From Gemmatimonadota bacterium (GTDB lineage: Bacteria; Gemmatimonadota; Gemmatimonadetes; Longimicrobiales; RSA9): a stretch of DNA of 22,937 nt. The notes under the pieces are model-generated. The model worked only from the letters and a program-made list of their open reading frames with translations, was not told where the DNA came from and did not search any database. The stretch is taken from contig JACQPS010000361.1 in the NCBI GenBank assembly GCA_016207445.1, positions 1 to 22,937 of the forward strand. The letters are read 5' to 3'. This document shows, piece by piece, positions 14,240 through 22,937 of this stretch. The first letter of the stretch is position 1; each line of letters begins with the position of its first letter. Made by a program: the position numbers and the translations under genes.

Positions 14240-15295
14240 TCAAACCCACGTCCTCTGAATCCGCGCCACCTGATCGATTCTCCGCTCCGCCAGGCGGTCG
14301 GCCGCCTCGTGCGTGGGGATACCCTGCTCGCGCGCGAGCTCGAAGAGTTGCCCGAGCGTCTCGTAGATCTCGCCGGCCTTGCGCAGCGCGCGGTCCGGCG
14401 ACCAGCCATTCAGCTCGCCGTAGACGTTGATCAGGCCACCCGCGTTGATCACGTAATCGGGTGCGTACAGGATGCCCTTCTGCGCCAGCACATCGCCGTG
14501 CCGCTCCTCCGCGAGCTGGTTGTTGGCCGCGCCCGCGATGACCTCGAACCGGAACTGCGGGATGGTCTGGTCGTTGATGACTGCACCGAGCGCGCAGGGC
14601 GCGAAGATCTCGGCCTTGACGGCGTAGATCTTGTCCGGCGTGACCGGCTCGGCGCCGAACGCCTGCACGGCGCGCTGAAGCTTCTCCTCGTCGATGTCGG
14701 TGACCACGAGCGTCGCATCCTCGCTGGCCAGGTGCTCGCACAGGTGGAAGCCCACGTGCCCGAGGCCCTGGACGGCGATGCGCAAGCCCTTCAGGGACTC
14801 CTTGCCGTAACGCTCGCGCGCACACGCCTGAATGCCACGGTAGGTACCGTACGCGGTGACCGGGGATGGATCGCCCGAACGCCCGGCGATCCCGGTCACG
14901 TACTCCGTCTCCATGTGCACGTAGTCCATGTCTTCGACGCTGGTGCCCACATCCTCGGCGGTGATGTAGCGGCCCTTGAGCGACTCGACGAAGCGGCCGT
15001 GCGCCCGGAACAGCATCTCGCGCCGCGTCGTTTTCGGGTCCCCGATGATGACCGACTTGCCACCCCCCAGGTTCAGCCCCGCGACCGCCGCCTTGTACGT
15101 CATCCCGCGCGCCAGCCGCACCACGTCAATGAGCGCCTCGAGGTCGCTCCGGTAGTTCCAGAAGCGGGTCCCGCCCAGCGCCGGCCCCAGCGTGGTATTG
15201 TGGATGGCGATGATGCCGCGGTAGTTCGCCGTCGGCTCGTAGCAGAATACGACCTGCTCGAGCTCGTGCTCGCAGATCAGCTCGAATATCTCCAT
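14240..15295 (-). CDS. Leucine dehydrogenase (Glu/Leu/Phe/Val dehydrogenase family)
   Basis: This NAD-dependent enzyme oxidatively deaminates leucine and other branched-chain amino acids to 2-oxo acids. The 351-residue product aligns by eye almost throughout with Bacillus leucine dehydrogenase. It shows IIAIHNTTLGPALGGTR, LARGMTYKAAVAGLNLGGGK with the catalytic lysines K68 and K80, GRYITAEDVGT, a dinucleotide fold (AVQGLGHVGFHL), DIFAPCALG-like EIFAPCALGAVIN and YAPDYVINAGGLINV. GGGKS replaces the more usual GGGKA/T. The ATG is preceded by GGGAG with good spacing. Upstream is a 6-mer hairpin element and then acyl-CoA dehydrogenase; downstream is glyA. The context fits branched-chain amino-acid breakdown, though related phenylalanine/valine dehydrogenases are possible. 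Confidence 0.93.
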   Translation of the reverse strand: MEIFELICEHELEQVVFCYEPTANYRGIIAIHNTTLGPALGGTRFWNYRSDLEALIDVVRLARGMTYKAAVAGLNLGGGKSVIIGDPKTTRREMLFRAHGRFVESLKGRYITAEDVGTSVEDMDYVHMETEYVTGIAGRSGDPSPVTAYGTYRGIQACARERYGKESLKGLRIAVQGLGHVGFHLCEHLASEDATLVVTDIDEEKLQRAVQAFGAEPVTPDKIYAVKAEIFAPCALGAVINDQTIPQFRFEVIAGAANNQLAEERHGDVLAQKGILYAPDYVINAGGLINVYGELNGWSPDRALRKAGEIYETLGQLFELAREQGIPTHEAADRLAERRIDQVARIQRTWV

Positions 15296-15319
15296 GTCCG
15301 CTCCCTTCGGTCGCGGGGG

Positions 15320-15398
15320 ATCGGGATGGGGATGGGGATCGGGATGGGGCTTTTCCCGATCCCGATCCCGATCCCGATCCCGATCCCGATCCCGATCC

Positions 15399-15402
<4 letters not shown>
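15320..15402. repeat. Inverted repeat with 6-mer tandem-repeat arms
   Basis: The left arm is five 6-mers (atcggg/atgggg, 15320-15349). A 5-nt loop ctttt follows, then eight 6-mers (seven cccgat and one ccctat, 15355-15402). The arms nearest the loop can form a stem of about 30 bp with one mismatch in each atgggg unit. The last unit, ccctat, contains the stop codon of the acyl-CoA dehydrogenase gene. The left arm ends about 20 nt from the leucine dehydrogenase ATG, leaving room for a Shine-Dalgarno. Confidence 0.95.
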
Positions 15403-16535
<1,133 letters not shown>

Positions 16536-16536
16536 G

Positions 16537-16660
16537 AGTTCACAGTTTACAGTTTACAGTTGACCGTAATGCGCGGGCGGGTGCATGCACCTGCGTTTTT
16601 TTCACCCGGTCGTTCTGAGGGTCCTCGCGCGGTCTGACTGTCAACTGTCAACTGTTAACT
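16537..16660. repeat. Inverted repeat with 7-mer tandem-repeat arms (element B)
   Basis: The left arm has four 7-mers (agttcac, agtttac twice, agttgac; 16537-16564). The right arm has four of the inverse type (16633-16660: tctgact, gtcaact twice, gttaact). The core holds a 12-bp palindrome GGTGCATGCACC (16580-16591), a T7 run, and CGTTCTGA...TCGCG as in element A. The right arm overlaps the hydroxyacyl-CoA dehydrogenase stop codon. The left arm ends 2 nt before the acyl-CoA dehydrogenase ATG. Confidence 0.9.
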
Positions 16661-17506
16661 GTAGTTGAAGAACCCTCTCCCGGCCTTGCGACCGAGCCAT
16701 CCCGCCGCCACGTACTTCCGCAGCAAGGGGCACGGGCGATAGCGGTCCTCGCCCAGGTCGCGATGCAGCACCTCCAGAATCGCCAGACACGTGTCCAGCC
16801 CGATCAGATCGGCCAGGGCGAGCGGGCCGAGCGGGTGGTTCATGCCCAGCTTCATGACCGTATCGATCGCCTGCGCGTCCGCGACGCCCTCCATCAGGCA
16901 GAAGATCGCCTCGTTGATCATTGGCATGAGCACCCGGTTCGACACGAAGCCGGGCGAGTCGTTTACCTGCACGGGTGTCTTGTCGAGGCGCCGGGCCAGG
17001 TCCAGCACCTTCGTCGTGGTCTCCTCGGAGGTCTGGAGTCCCCGGATCACTTCGACCAGCTTCATGACCGGGACCGGATTCATGAAATGCATGCCGATGA
17101 CCCGCTCGGGCCGCGCGGTATTGCGCGCGAGAGCCGTGATGGAGATGGACGAGGTGTTCGAAGCGAGCACCGCCTCCATCGTGAGCGCATCGAGGTCCTC
17201 GAACAGATCGGCCTTGAGCCGGTAGTCCTCGGGCACCGCCTCGAGCACGACCGTGGCCGTGGCGGCGGCCTCCAGCTCGGTGGCCGTGGCGATGCGCGCG
17301 AGCGTCGCGTCCCTGGCCCTCGCATCCAGTGCGCCCTTGCGGACCTGCCGGTCCAGGTTCGCGGCAATGGTCGAACGGGCGTCCTCCAGCCGTTCCTGAC
17401 TGACGTCCACGAGCACGACCTCGTGACCGTGTTGCGCGAAAACGTGGGCGATGCCGTTGCCCATCGTGCCGGCGCCGACCACGGCCACCCTCTCGCGCTC
17501 CGCCAT
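16655..17506 (-). CDS. hbd: 3-hydroxyacyl-CoA (3-hydroxybutyryl-CoA) dehydrogenase
   Basis: This NAD(P)-dependent enzyme oxidises or forms 3-hydroxyacyl-CoA. The 283-residue size is that of single-domain-pair 3-hydroxybutyryl-CoA dehydrogenases. It has the dinucleotide motif GAGTMGNGIA (11-20), the acidic strand end VDVSQERL, SNTSSISI, the catalytic His in GMHFMNP (H140) and NDSPGFVSNRVLMP, then the all-helical dimerisation domain ending GRKAGRGFFNYS. The longer open frame upstream is ignored: ATG 17506 has AGGAG 6 nt before it, inside the end of the preceding gene. It starts one base after the CPBP protease stop, so the two are coupled. The stop codon is part of a 7-mer repeat unit. Confidence 0.95.
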   Translation of the reverse strand: MAERERVAVVGAGTMGNGIAHVFAQHGHEVVLVDVSQERLEDARSTIAANLDRQVRKGALDARARDATLARIATATELEAAATATVVLEAVPEDYRLKADLFEDLDALTMEAVLASNTSSISITALARNTARPERVIGMHFMNPVPVMKLVEVIRGLQTSEETTTKVLDLARRLDKTPVQVNDSPGFVSNRVLMPMINEAIFCLMEGVADAQAIDTVMKLGMNHPLGPLALADLIGLDTCLAILEVLHRDLGEDRYRPCPLLRKYVAAGWLGRKAGRGFFNYS

Positions 17507-17507
17507 T

Positions 17508-18407
17508 TCAGCTCCTGTCATCCACCAGCGGCCCGCGGGCTCGCAGCTCCAGCGGCTCGTGCCACAGCGGCAGCCAGCGCACGGCCGCGAGCGCGAGCAG
17601 GAAGGCGATGCTGGCGCCGATCCCACCCTCCGGCCCGAACGCGCCACCCGTGATCCAGTCGGGCCCGGTCACACTCGGCTCGTACAGTGGCGTATCGAAG
17701 ACCTCCAGGCCGCTCACGGGCAGATCGAGCGGGCTGGCCATGGCCCAGTTCCACCCCAGGTGCACTGCGGTCGGCAGCCAGAGGCTGCGCGTGCGCAGGT
17801 AGGCGACCGACAGCAACACCCCAGCCAGGAAGATGTTCAGCAGGGCGAACGCGCCCAGGTTCGGGTTGGGCAGGTGGGCCGCCGCGAACAATGCACTCAG
17901 CAGCACGGTCGCGATCACCGGCCCCGTCCCCTGGACCAGCGCCTGGAACGGGTAGCCCCGGAACAGCGCTTCCTCCGCCGCGGCCGCCACCGCGAGCACG
18001 CCGAAGTCGAGGAGCAACGTGCGCGCATAGGAGCCGGCCGAGCCCTCGTCGCCGACAAAGGACACCAGGCCGGCGAGCACGAACGCGCCCACCACCAGCA
18101 CGAGGCTCACCGCGCCGATGGCGACGCCGCCGCCGATCTCGCGCGGCGTTTGCCACGTCCACGCGTAGCCGAGCGCCCCCGGCGGCCGGCCATCCACCCA
18201 CCCCAGCAGCGCCATGCCCGCCACGAGCGCGGCCGCCAGCGTCGCCAGGCTGGACCAGAGGAGCCCGTGGCCCACGGGCGGCGGGTCCAGCCGATCGAGC
18301 GCGCCGTGTGCGGCGAACAGCAGCACGCCGAACACCACCAGGAACAGGAGCAGGCGCCAGGGCGTGCGTACCCGGCCCGCAGGCGTGAACAGGATGCGCC
18401 GCAGCAC
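17508..18407 (-). CDS. CPBP-family intramembrane metalloprotease
   Basis: The 299-residue product is a polytopic membrane protein with about seven to eight hydrophobic segments. It carries the CPBP (Abi/CAAX protease-like) motifs: EEALFRGY with E145, E146 and R150, FAAAHLP with H178, and HLGWNW with H216 and N220. These residues form the membrane-embedded metal site. Substrates of bacterial members are mostly unknown; roles in prenyl-protein processing, bacteriocin immunity and stress are reported. The start is taken as GTG 18407, with GAGGG 7 nt before it, just after an intrinsic terminator. Longer frames would read through the terminator. It sits one base upstream of hbd, an odd partner for beta-oxidation-type genes. 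Confidence 0.88.
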   Translation of the reverse strand: MLRRILFTPAGRVRTPWRLLLFLVVFGVLLFAAHGALDRLDPPPVGHGLLWSSLATLAAALVAGMALLGWVDGRPPGALGYAWTWQTPREIGGGVAIGAVSLVLVVGAFVLAGLVSFVGDEGSAGSYARTLLLDFGVLAVAAAAEEALFRGYPFQALVQGTGPVIATVLLSALFAAAHLPNPNLGAFALLNIFLAGVLLSVAYLRTRSLWLPTAVHLGWNWAMASPLDLPVSGLEVFDTPLYEPSVTGPDWITGGAFGPEGGIGASIAFLLALAAVRWLPLWHEPLELRARGPLVDDRS

Positions 18408-18430
18408 GTCCGGGCCCTCGTCCCCGTACG

Positions 18431-18467
18431 AAAAAACCCCCGGGCCGTCAGGACGACCCGAGGGTTT
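18431..18467 (-). terminator. Strong intrinsic terminator/attenuator before the CPBP gene
   Basis: In the minus-strand RNA AAACCC-U-CGGG-U-CGU pairs with ACG-G-CCCG-G-GGGUUU (15 bp including two G-U pairs) around a CCUG tetraloop, followed by further U residues. It lies 24 nt before the CPBP GTG start, and the stop codon of a 34-codon ORF falls in its ascending/loop region. It could simply end the thiolase transcript, but its position also fits an attenuator for the genes downstream. Confidence 0.88.
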
Positions 18468-18552
18468 GCATCCGCCACCGGGCGGGCGCGAGCGCGAGCA
18501 CGAAGCGCACGCCCACGACGGTGACAGTTTGCGCGAGGGAATCGCGCAACAT
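18448..18552 (-). CDS. 34-codon ORF, candidate leader peptide
   Basis: ATG 18552 opens a 34-codon frame ending in TGA inside the terminator hairpin at 18431-18467. Its middle is rich in valine, leucine and alanine (QTVTVVGVRFVLALAPARW; five Val and five Leu overall) and its end is MQTLGSS. A short ORF with aliphatic codon runs that stops within an intrinsic terminator is the usual layout of amino-acid attenuation leaders, and leucine dehydrogenase lies downstream in the same direction. The ATG is 4 nt from a 7-mer repeat array, just as for enolase and acyl-CoA dehydrogenase, which mildly supports it as a real start. No Shine-Dalgarno is visible. It may instead be a chance frame. Confidence 0.4.
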   Translation of the reverse strand: MLRDSLAQTVTVVGVRFVLALAPARWRMQTLGSS

Positions 18553-18556
18553 CGAA

Positions 18557-18618
18557 AGTTGAAAGTCAAAAGTTGAACGTCGGACCTCCGCCAAACTTCC
18601 AACTTTCAACTTTAAACT
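18557..18618. repeat. Inverted repeat with 7-mer tandem-repeat arms (element C)
   Basis: The left arm has three 7-mers (agttgaa, agtcaaa, agttgaa; 18557-18577). The right arm has four inverse units (ccaaact, tccaact, ttcaact, ttaaact; 18591-18618). The core is only 13 bp. It lies between the thiolase stop (18 nt from the right arm) and the ATG of the 34-codon ORF (4 nt from the left arm). The unit is AGTTGAA rather than AGTTGAC. Confidence 0.85.
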
Positions 18619-18636
18619 CTGAACCGCTTCCACTCG

Positions 18637-19848
<1,212 letters not shown>

Positions 19849-19877
19849 GTCTCCACTCCTCGAGGCTTCAGCCCGGC

Positions 19878-19905
19878 AAAAAATACCCGGGGTGCGGCTA
19901 CCGGG
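19878..19905 (-). terminator. Terminator-like hairpin between the MBL gene and thiolase
   Basis: On the minus strand CCCGG (19901-19905) and CCGGG (19886-19890) flank a 10-nt loop and are followed by TATTTTTT. It begins 13 nt after the metallo-hydrolase stop and ends about 30 nt before the thiolase ATG. The stem is short but the U-tract is good. It probably ends the rex-arcA operon, though its closeness to the thiolase start leaves attenuation possible. Confidence 0.6.
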
Positions 19906-19918
19906 CCAGTAGAGCCGA

Positions 19919-20812
19919 TCACTCCCCTGCTGCCAGCGTCGGTCGCTCTTCGTCGCGTACCAGCCGGCCCCACGGCACCGACGGGTCGTGCTCGAATACG
20001 AGCAGCCACTGCTCCTCGCGGGCGCGGGCCAGCACCCGGCGCTTGGTCTCGAGCGTGACCAGCGGCTCGACGTCGTACCCCATGATCCAGGTGAGCGGCA
20101 GGTGCGCCGACGTGGGCACCAGGTCCGCCAGGAAGCAGGCCACCTCGCCCTCCGAGTGCAGCAGCACCGACTGGTGGTGGGGCGTGTGCCCGCGCGTCGG
20201 GACCACGCGCACGCCCGGCACGATCTCCGCCTCGCCTTCCACGAAGAAGAAGCGGCCGGCCTGCTCGACCGGATCGAAGTTGTGGGGAAGGTAGCTCGCC
20301 TGGATGCGCTCGTTGCGCACGTGCGCGAACTCCCACTCGCGCCGCTGCACGCAGTAGCGCGCGCGCGGGAACGCGAGCCGGATCGGCCCCTCCGCGTCGC
20401 GCACCGTATTGCCGCCGGCGTGATCGAAGTGCAGATGCGTGTCGATGACCACGTCGATGGCGTCCGGCTCGAACGCCGCGTCGCGCAACGCGGCCTCGAG
20501 CCGCGTCGGCGAACCGGGTGCGGCGTTGTCCACGCCGTAGATCTCCTTGAACTTCTCCGACTCCTTGTTGCCGATGCCCGTATCGATGAGCACGAGCGCG
20601 TCCGGCGTCTCGACCAGCAGACAGCGCAGCGCGAGCGGGATGCGATTCCGCTCGTCCGCGGGAATGCGCTTCTCCCACAGCGGCTTCGGCACCACGCCGA
20701 ACATCGCGCCGCCATCCAGCCGCTGGAGCCCGGCCTCGAGTGCGTGCAGCCGGAAGCGGCCCAGCTGCCGGGTCCGCCGCAGCGGCAGCTCGGCCGCGGC
20801 CCACGCGATCAT
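19919..20812 (-). CDS. Metallo-beta-lactamase-fold hydrolase
   Basis: The 297-residue product has the MBL metal-binding motif DTHLHFDHAGG (H126, H128, D130, H131), preceded by the LVLIDTGIG strand. Later ligands are in PTRGHTPHHQS, in the Asp of FLADLVPTS and in FEHDPS. The layout resembles the N-acyl-homoserine-lactonase/quorum-quenching-like and hydroxyacylglutathione-hydrolase-like groups, but motifs do not fix a substrate. ATG 20812 overlaps the exonuclease stop by ATGA and has GGAGG upstream, so translation is coupled. It is the last gene of the rex-arcA-exonuclease unit and is followed by a terminator-like hairpin. Confidence 0.88.
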   Translation of the reverse strand: MIAWAAAELPLRRTRQLGRFRLHALEAGLQRLDGGAMFGVVPKPLWEKRIPADERNRIPLALRCLLVETPDALVLIDTGIGNKESEKFKEIYGVDNAAPGSPTRLEAALRDAAFEPDAIDVVIDTHLHFDHAGGNTVRDAEGPIRLAFPRARYCVQRREWEFAHVRNERIQASYLPHNFDPVEQAGRFFFVEGEAEIVPGVRVVPTRGHTPHHQSVLLHSEGEVACFLADLVPTSAHLPLTWIMGYDVEPLVTLETKRRVLARAREEQWLLVFEHDPSVPWGRLVRDEERPTLAAGE

Positions 20813-21447
20813 ACCGCCTCCATCCACGTGGGCAGAGCGGTGCGCTTGCGGCGTGGCGGCCGCCGGCGCAGCAGATCCTCGAGCCCCGACCAGCAGCGGA
20901 TCTCCCGCTCTTCCACGCGCTCGAGCAGCCGGCGGAACAGGGCGCCGGTCGCGCGCGCATCGCCGTAGGCGCGGTGGCGCGCCTCGTTCACGATCCCGAA
21001 GTAATCGGTCAGCGCGCCCAGCGCGCGGCTCCGCACCTCGGGCACGACGCGCCGCGCCAGCCGCACAGTGCAGAGCACCGGCTCGGCCGGCTGCCAGCTC
21101 AGCGCCCGGTCCAGCTCGGCGCCCAGGAAGCGCCAGTCGAAGCCCGCGTTGTGCGCCACGAACACCGCCCCGCACAGCACCCGGCGCAGCTCGACGGCCA
21201 CCTCGTGGAAGCGGGGTGCATCGCGAACCATCTCATCGGTGATGCGGGTGAGCGCGCTGACGTAGTGGGGGATGGGACGTGCGGGGTTGACCAGCGTACA
21301 ATATTCGGCGAGGAACCGGCCGCGCCCGTCCAGCCGCACCGCTGCCACCTCGGTGATGCGATGGCCGCGCGACCAGGAGCCGCCCGTCGTCTCCACGTCC
21401 ACGACGACATAGTCCAGCTCCCGCAGCGGCGGGTCGAGCGGAATCAC
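20809..21447 (-). CDS. DEDDh 3'-5' exonuclease (DnaQ-like)
   Basis: The 212-residue product has all three exonuclease motifs: VVDVETTGG (D17, E19), AHNAGFDWRFL (D104) and HRAYGDARA (H158, D163). This makes it a DEDDh enzyme of the DNA polymerase III epsilon type. TRITDEMV matches the Exo family's LTGIT-like segment. It lacks the PolC, UvrC or BRCT fusions seen in some relatives. The start is GTG 21447, which overlaps the arcA stop as GTGA and puts the N-terminus a few residues before motif I. There is no separate ribosome site, so translation probably depends on arcA. The C-terminal 25 residues are very basic (RRRPPRRKR), perhaps a nucleic-acid contact. Replicative proofreading versus repair role is not resolved. 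Confidence 0.9.
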   Translation of the reverse strand: MIPLDPPLRELDYVVVDVETTGGSWSRGHRITEVAAVRLDGRGRFLAEYCTLVNPARPIPHYVSALTRITDEMVRDAPRFHEVAVELRRVLCGAVFVAHNAGFDWRFLGAELDRALSWQPAEPVLCTVRLARRVVPEVRSRALGALTDYFGIVNEARHRAYGDARATGALFRRLLERVEEREIRCWSGLEDLLRRRPPRRKRTALPTWMEAV

Positions 21448-22721
21448 CAGATGTCGTCGCGACGCACCGGCATGGTCATGCAGCGGGAGCCGCCGCCGCC
21501 GCGGACCAGCTCGGCGCTCTCGTACAGAATCGCGGCCTTCTCCTCCTCCGCGAGCTCCGCCTCGCCGGTGAGAAAGTCGAGCCCGTCCATGATCCGGTAG
21601 CCGGCCTCGTTCTCGAGCTCGCGGTACGTGTTCTCGTTGCGCGAGTAACCCAGGATCACGCCCGGCCGGACCGCCACGAAGTTGCAGCCACTCGCCCACT
21701 GCTCCCGCTCCTGGAACACGCGCCGGCTGCCGCCGCAAAAGACGGGCTCGAGCGGCAGCCGGACCTCACGCAGCGCCGCGAACAGGTTCGGCATCTCGCG
21801 CATGCCCTTCCGCCCCGCGCGGTAGTGCAGCACCGTGCAGCGCGTCGGCCCGACGAAGCTGGGCGGGAACACGACGCAGTGGTCCGCATCGATCATGGTG
21901 AAGATCATGTCCAGGTGGATCATGGCCCGGTCCGTCGGCAGGACCACCACGATGATGTCCGTGATCCCGACCTGCTTCACCAGCTGGTCGGCGATGCTGT
22001 CGAAGGCGCCCGGGCTCGACCGCTCCGACAAACCCATGAGCACGAGGTCCGGCCGCAGGATATGGATGTCGCCGCCCTCGATGGTGTAGCCCACGCGCCG
22101 CTCCTCGCTGCCGTCGTAGATCAGACCCCGATTGCGCAGCAGCGGGTGGTACGTGAAGAGCGCCTTCATCAGGATCTCCTCCGTCCAGCGCACGTTGTAG
22201 CGCATGGAACCGATGATGACGCCCTCGCCCACCACCATCGCCGCGTCCCGCGTGAAATAGAGATTCGGGAGCGGCGGCAGATCGTAGCTCTCCAGGTTCA
22301 GCAGACGCTGGAGCGGTCCCTCTTCGATCGCGCGTCCTTCGATGAACAGGGACACCAGGCTGGTGGGGGGGACCTCGAGCAGCTGCCTGGCCAGCGGCTC
22401 CGAGCGCGCCACGTCCATGACGCGCTCGATCAGGAACGGCCGCACCTCCGGTTGGTCGACGACCTCCTCGAGCAGGTCGCGGGCCTCGTGCACGTCGGCG
22501 AAGCGCGAGAGCAGCGCCGTGAAGCGATGGTGCTCCCGGCTCGCCTGCTCCAGGTCGATGATGTCATCGTAGAGGAAGTCCTCGCGCGTCTGCGGCGTGA
22601 CCGCCAGTAGCTCCGCGCCCGGCGTGTGACAGATCACCGCCCGCAGCGGCCCGATCTCCGAGGTGACCCGGACGCTCGCCGTCTCGACGCGGTCCGCAGG
22701 TTCAACGGGCGCGGGACGCAT
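21444..22721 (-). CDS. arcA: Arginine deiminase
   Basis: Arginine deiminase converts arginine to citrulline and ammonia, the first step of the anaerobic ADI pathway. The 425-residue product has LPNLYFTRDAAMVV (D159), the substrate-binding TIEGGDIHIL (E215, D218), MIHLDMIFTMID (H269, D271) and the nucleophile in GGGGSRCMTMPVRR (C414). All catalytic positions are present and the length is typical. ATG 22721 lies inside the end of rex, an overlap of 20 nt, so the two are one transcript. No ornithine carbamoyltransferase, carbamate kinase or antiporter is seen in this window. Citrulline handling must be encoded elsewhere, or the enzyme serves ammonia release or pH control. Confidence 0.95.
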   Translation of the reverse strand: MRPAPVEPADRVETASVRVTSEIGPLRAVICHTPGAELLAVTPQTREDFLYDDIIDLEQASREHHRFTALLSRFADVHEARDLLEEVVDQPEVRPFLIERVMDVARSEPLARQLLEVPPTSLVSLFIEGRAIEEGPLQRLLNLESYDLPPLPNLYFTRDAAMVVGEGVIIGSMRYNVRWTEEILMKALFTYHPLLRNRGLIYDGSEERRVGYTIEGGDIHILRPDLVLMGLSERSSPGAFDSIADQLVKQVGITDIIVVVLPTDRAMIHLDMIFTMIDADHCVVFPPSFVGPTRCTVLHYRAGRKGMREMPNLFAALREVRLPLEPVFCGGSRRVFQEREQWASGCNFVAVRPGVILGYSRNENTYRELENEAGYRIMDGLDFLTGEAELAEEEKAAILYESAELVRGGGGSRCMTMPVRRDDIW

Positions 22722-22937
22722 GATCTCCGTTGCCGCCGTTCGCGAGCGCGTACGACAACCCCTCCATCTCCATCGCCATGTTCACGTTCTTCAGCACTAC
22801 GTCCGGCGGTACCTCGAGCTTGACCGGTGCGAAGTTCAGGATGCCGCGCACGCCGGCCCGCACCACCCGGTCCACCACCCGTTGCGCCGCCTCCGCCGGA
22901 ACCGCCACGATCACGATGTCGATCTGCTCCGCCCGCA
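22702..22937 (-). CDS. rex: Redox-sensing transcriptional repressor Rex (C-terminal part)
   Basis: The frame is open to the window edge, so only the C-terminal 77 residues are seen. They match the end of Rex: IDIVIVAVPAEAAQRVVDRVV from the NAD(H)-binding fold, then GILNFAPVKLEVP and VVLKNVNMAMEMEGLSYAL, the domain-swapped C-terminal helix. Rex senses the NADH/NAD+ ratio and represses anaerobic and fermentative genes when NADH is low. The N-terminal winged helix is outside the window. Its last 20 nt overlap arcA, which suggests that rex and arcA are regulated together. No Rex operator (TTGTGA-N6-TTCACAA type) was recognised in the window. Confidence 0.88.
   Translation of the reverse strand, partial: RAEQIDIVIVAVPAEAAQRVVDRVVRAGVRGILNFAPVKLEVPPDVVLKNVNMAMEMEGLSYALANGGNGDHASRAR

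Noticed and set aside
18448..18633. 61-codon version of the leader ORF
   Set aside because: The extra N-terminal residues are the translation of the 7-mer element; ATG 18552 immediately after the repeat is a better start.

Overview
This is a GC-rich bacterial window with genes packed almost entirely on the minus strand. The gene content (leucine dehydrogenase, a Minf_1886-family protein, Nnr, ThiL, a cytoplasmic GH15 enzyme, Rex next to arginine deiminase, GspG-like pilins) and the frequent GTG/TTG starts suggest an environmental Gemmatimonadota-like organism. That placement is an inference from gene content, not a phylogeny.

Layout from left to right. 1-461: a plus-strand nucleotidyltransferase-fold gene, convergent with the rest. 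523-2115: two tandem paralogous pilin-like genes, each followed by a long GC-rich hairpin and each with a TTGACA-type promoter candidate. 2116-2712: a gene-free stretch of about 600 bp that looks like a long leader for the second pilin. 2713-9592, read right to left: Nnr, a secreted propeller-like protein, ThiL, a PlsC-type acyltransferase, enolase and an FtsB/DivIC protein. 9589-9794: a MEMO-family gene reduced to its two ends. 9875-12752: a small zinc-ribbon protein, a GH15 glycosidase and a Minf_1886-family protein. 12948-19848, read right to left: thiolase, a 34-codon leader-like ORF with an intrinsic terminator, a CPBP membrane protease, 3-hydroxyacyl-CoA dehydrogenase, acyl-CoA dehydrogenase, leucine dehydrogenase and SHMT. 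This resembles an acyl-CoA/branched-chain amino-acid catabolic unit. 19919-22937: rex (partial), arcA, a DEDDh exonuclease and a metallo-beta-lactamase-fold hydrolase, all overlapping and so probably one operon.

The most unusual feature is not a gene. Five gaps between co-directional genes hold inverted repeats whose arms are short tandem repeats. The unit differs by locus: 7-mers at 4329-4437, 16537-16660 and 18557-18618; 6-mers at 15320-15402; 9-mers at 7887-8032. One arm sits at or over the stop codon of the upstream gene. The other arm lies toward the next start codon. At the three 7-mer loci it lies 2-9 nt from that start, and no Shine-Dalgarno sequence is visible there. A one-armed 6-mer run sits in a sixth gap (5185-5208). 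No tRNA, rRNA, CRISPR array, transposase or integrase was seen.
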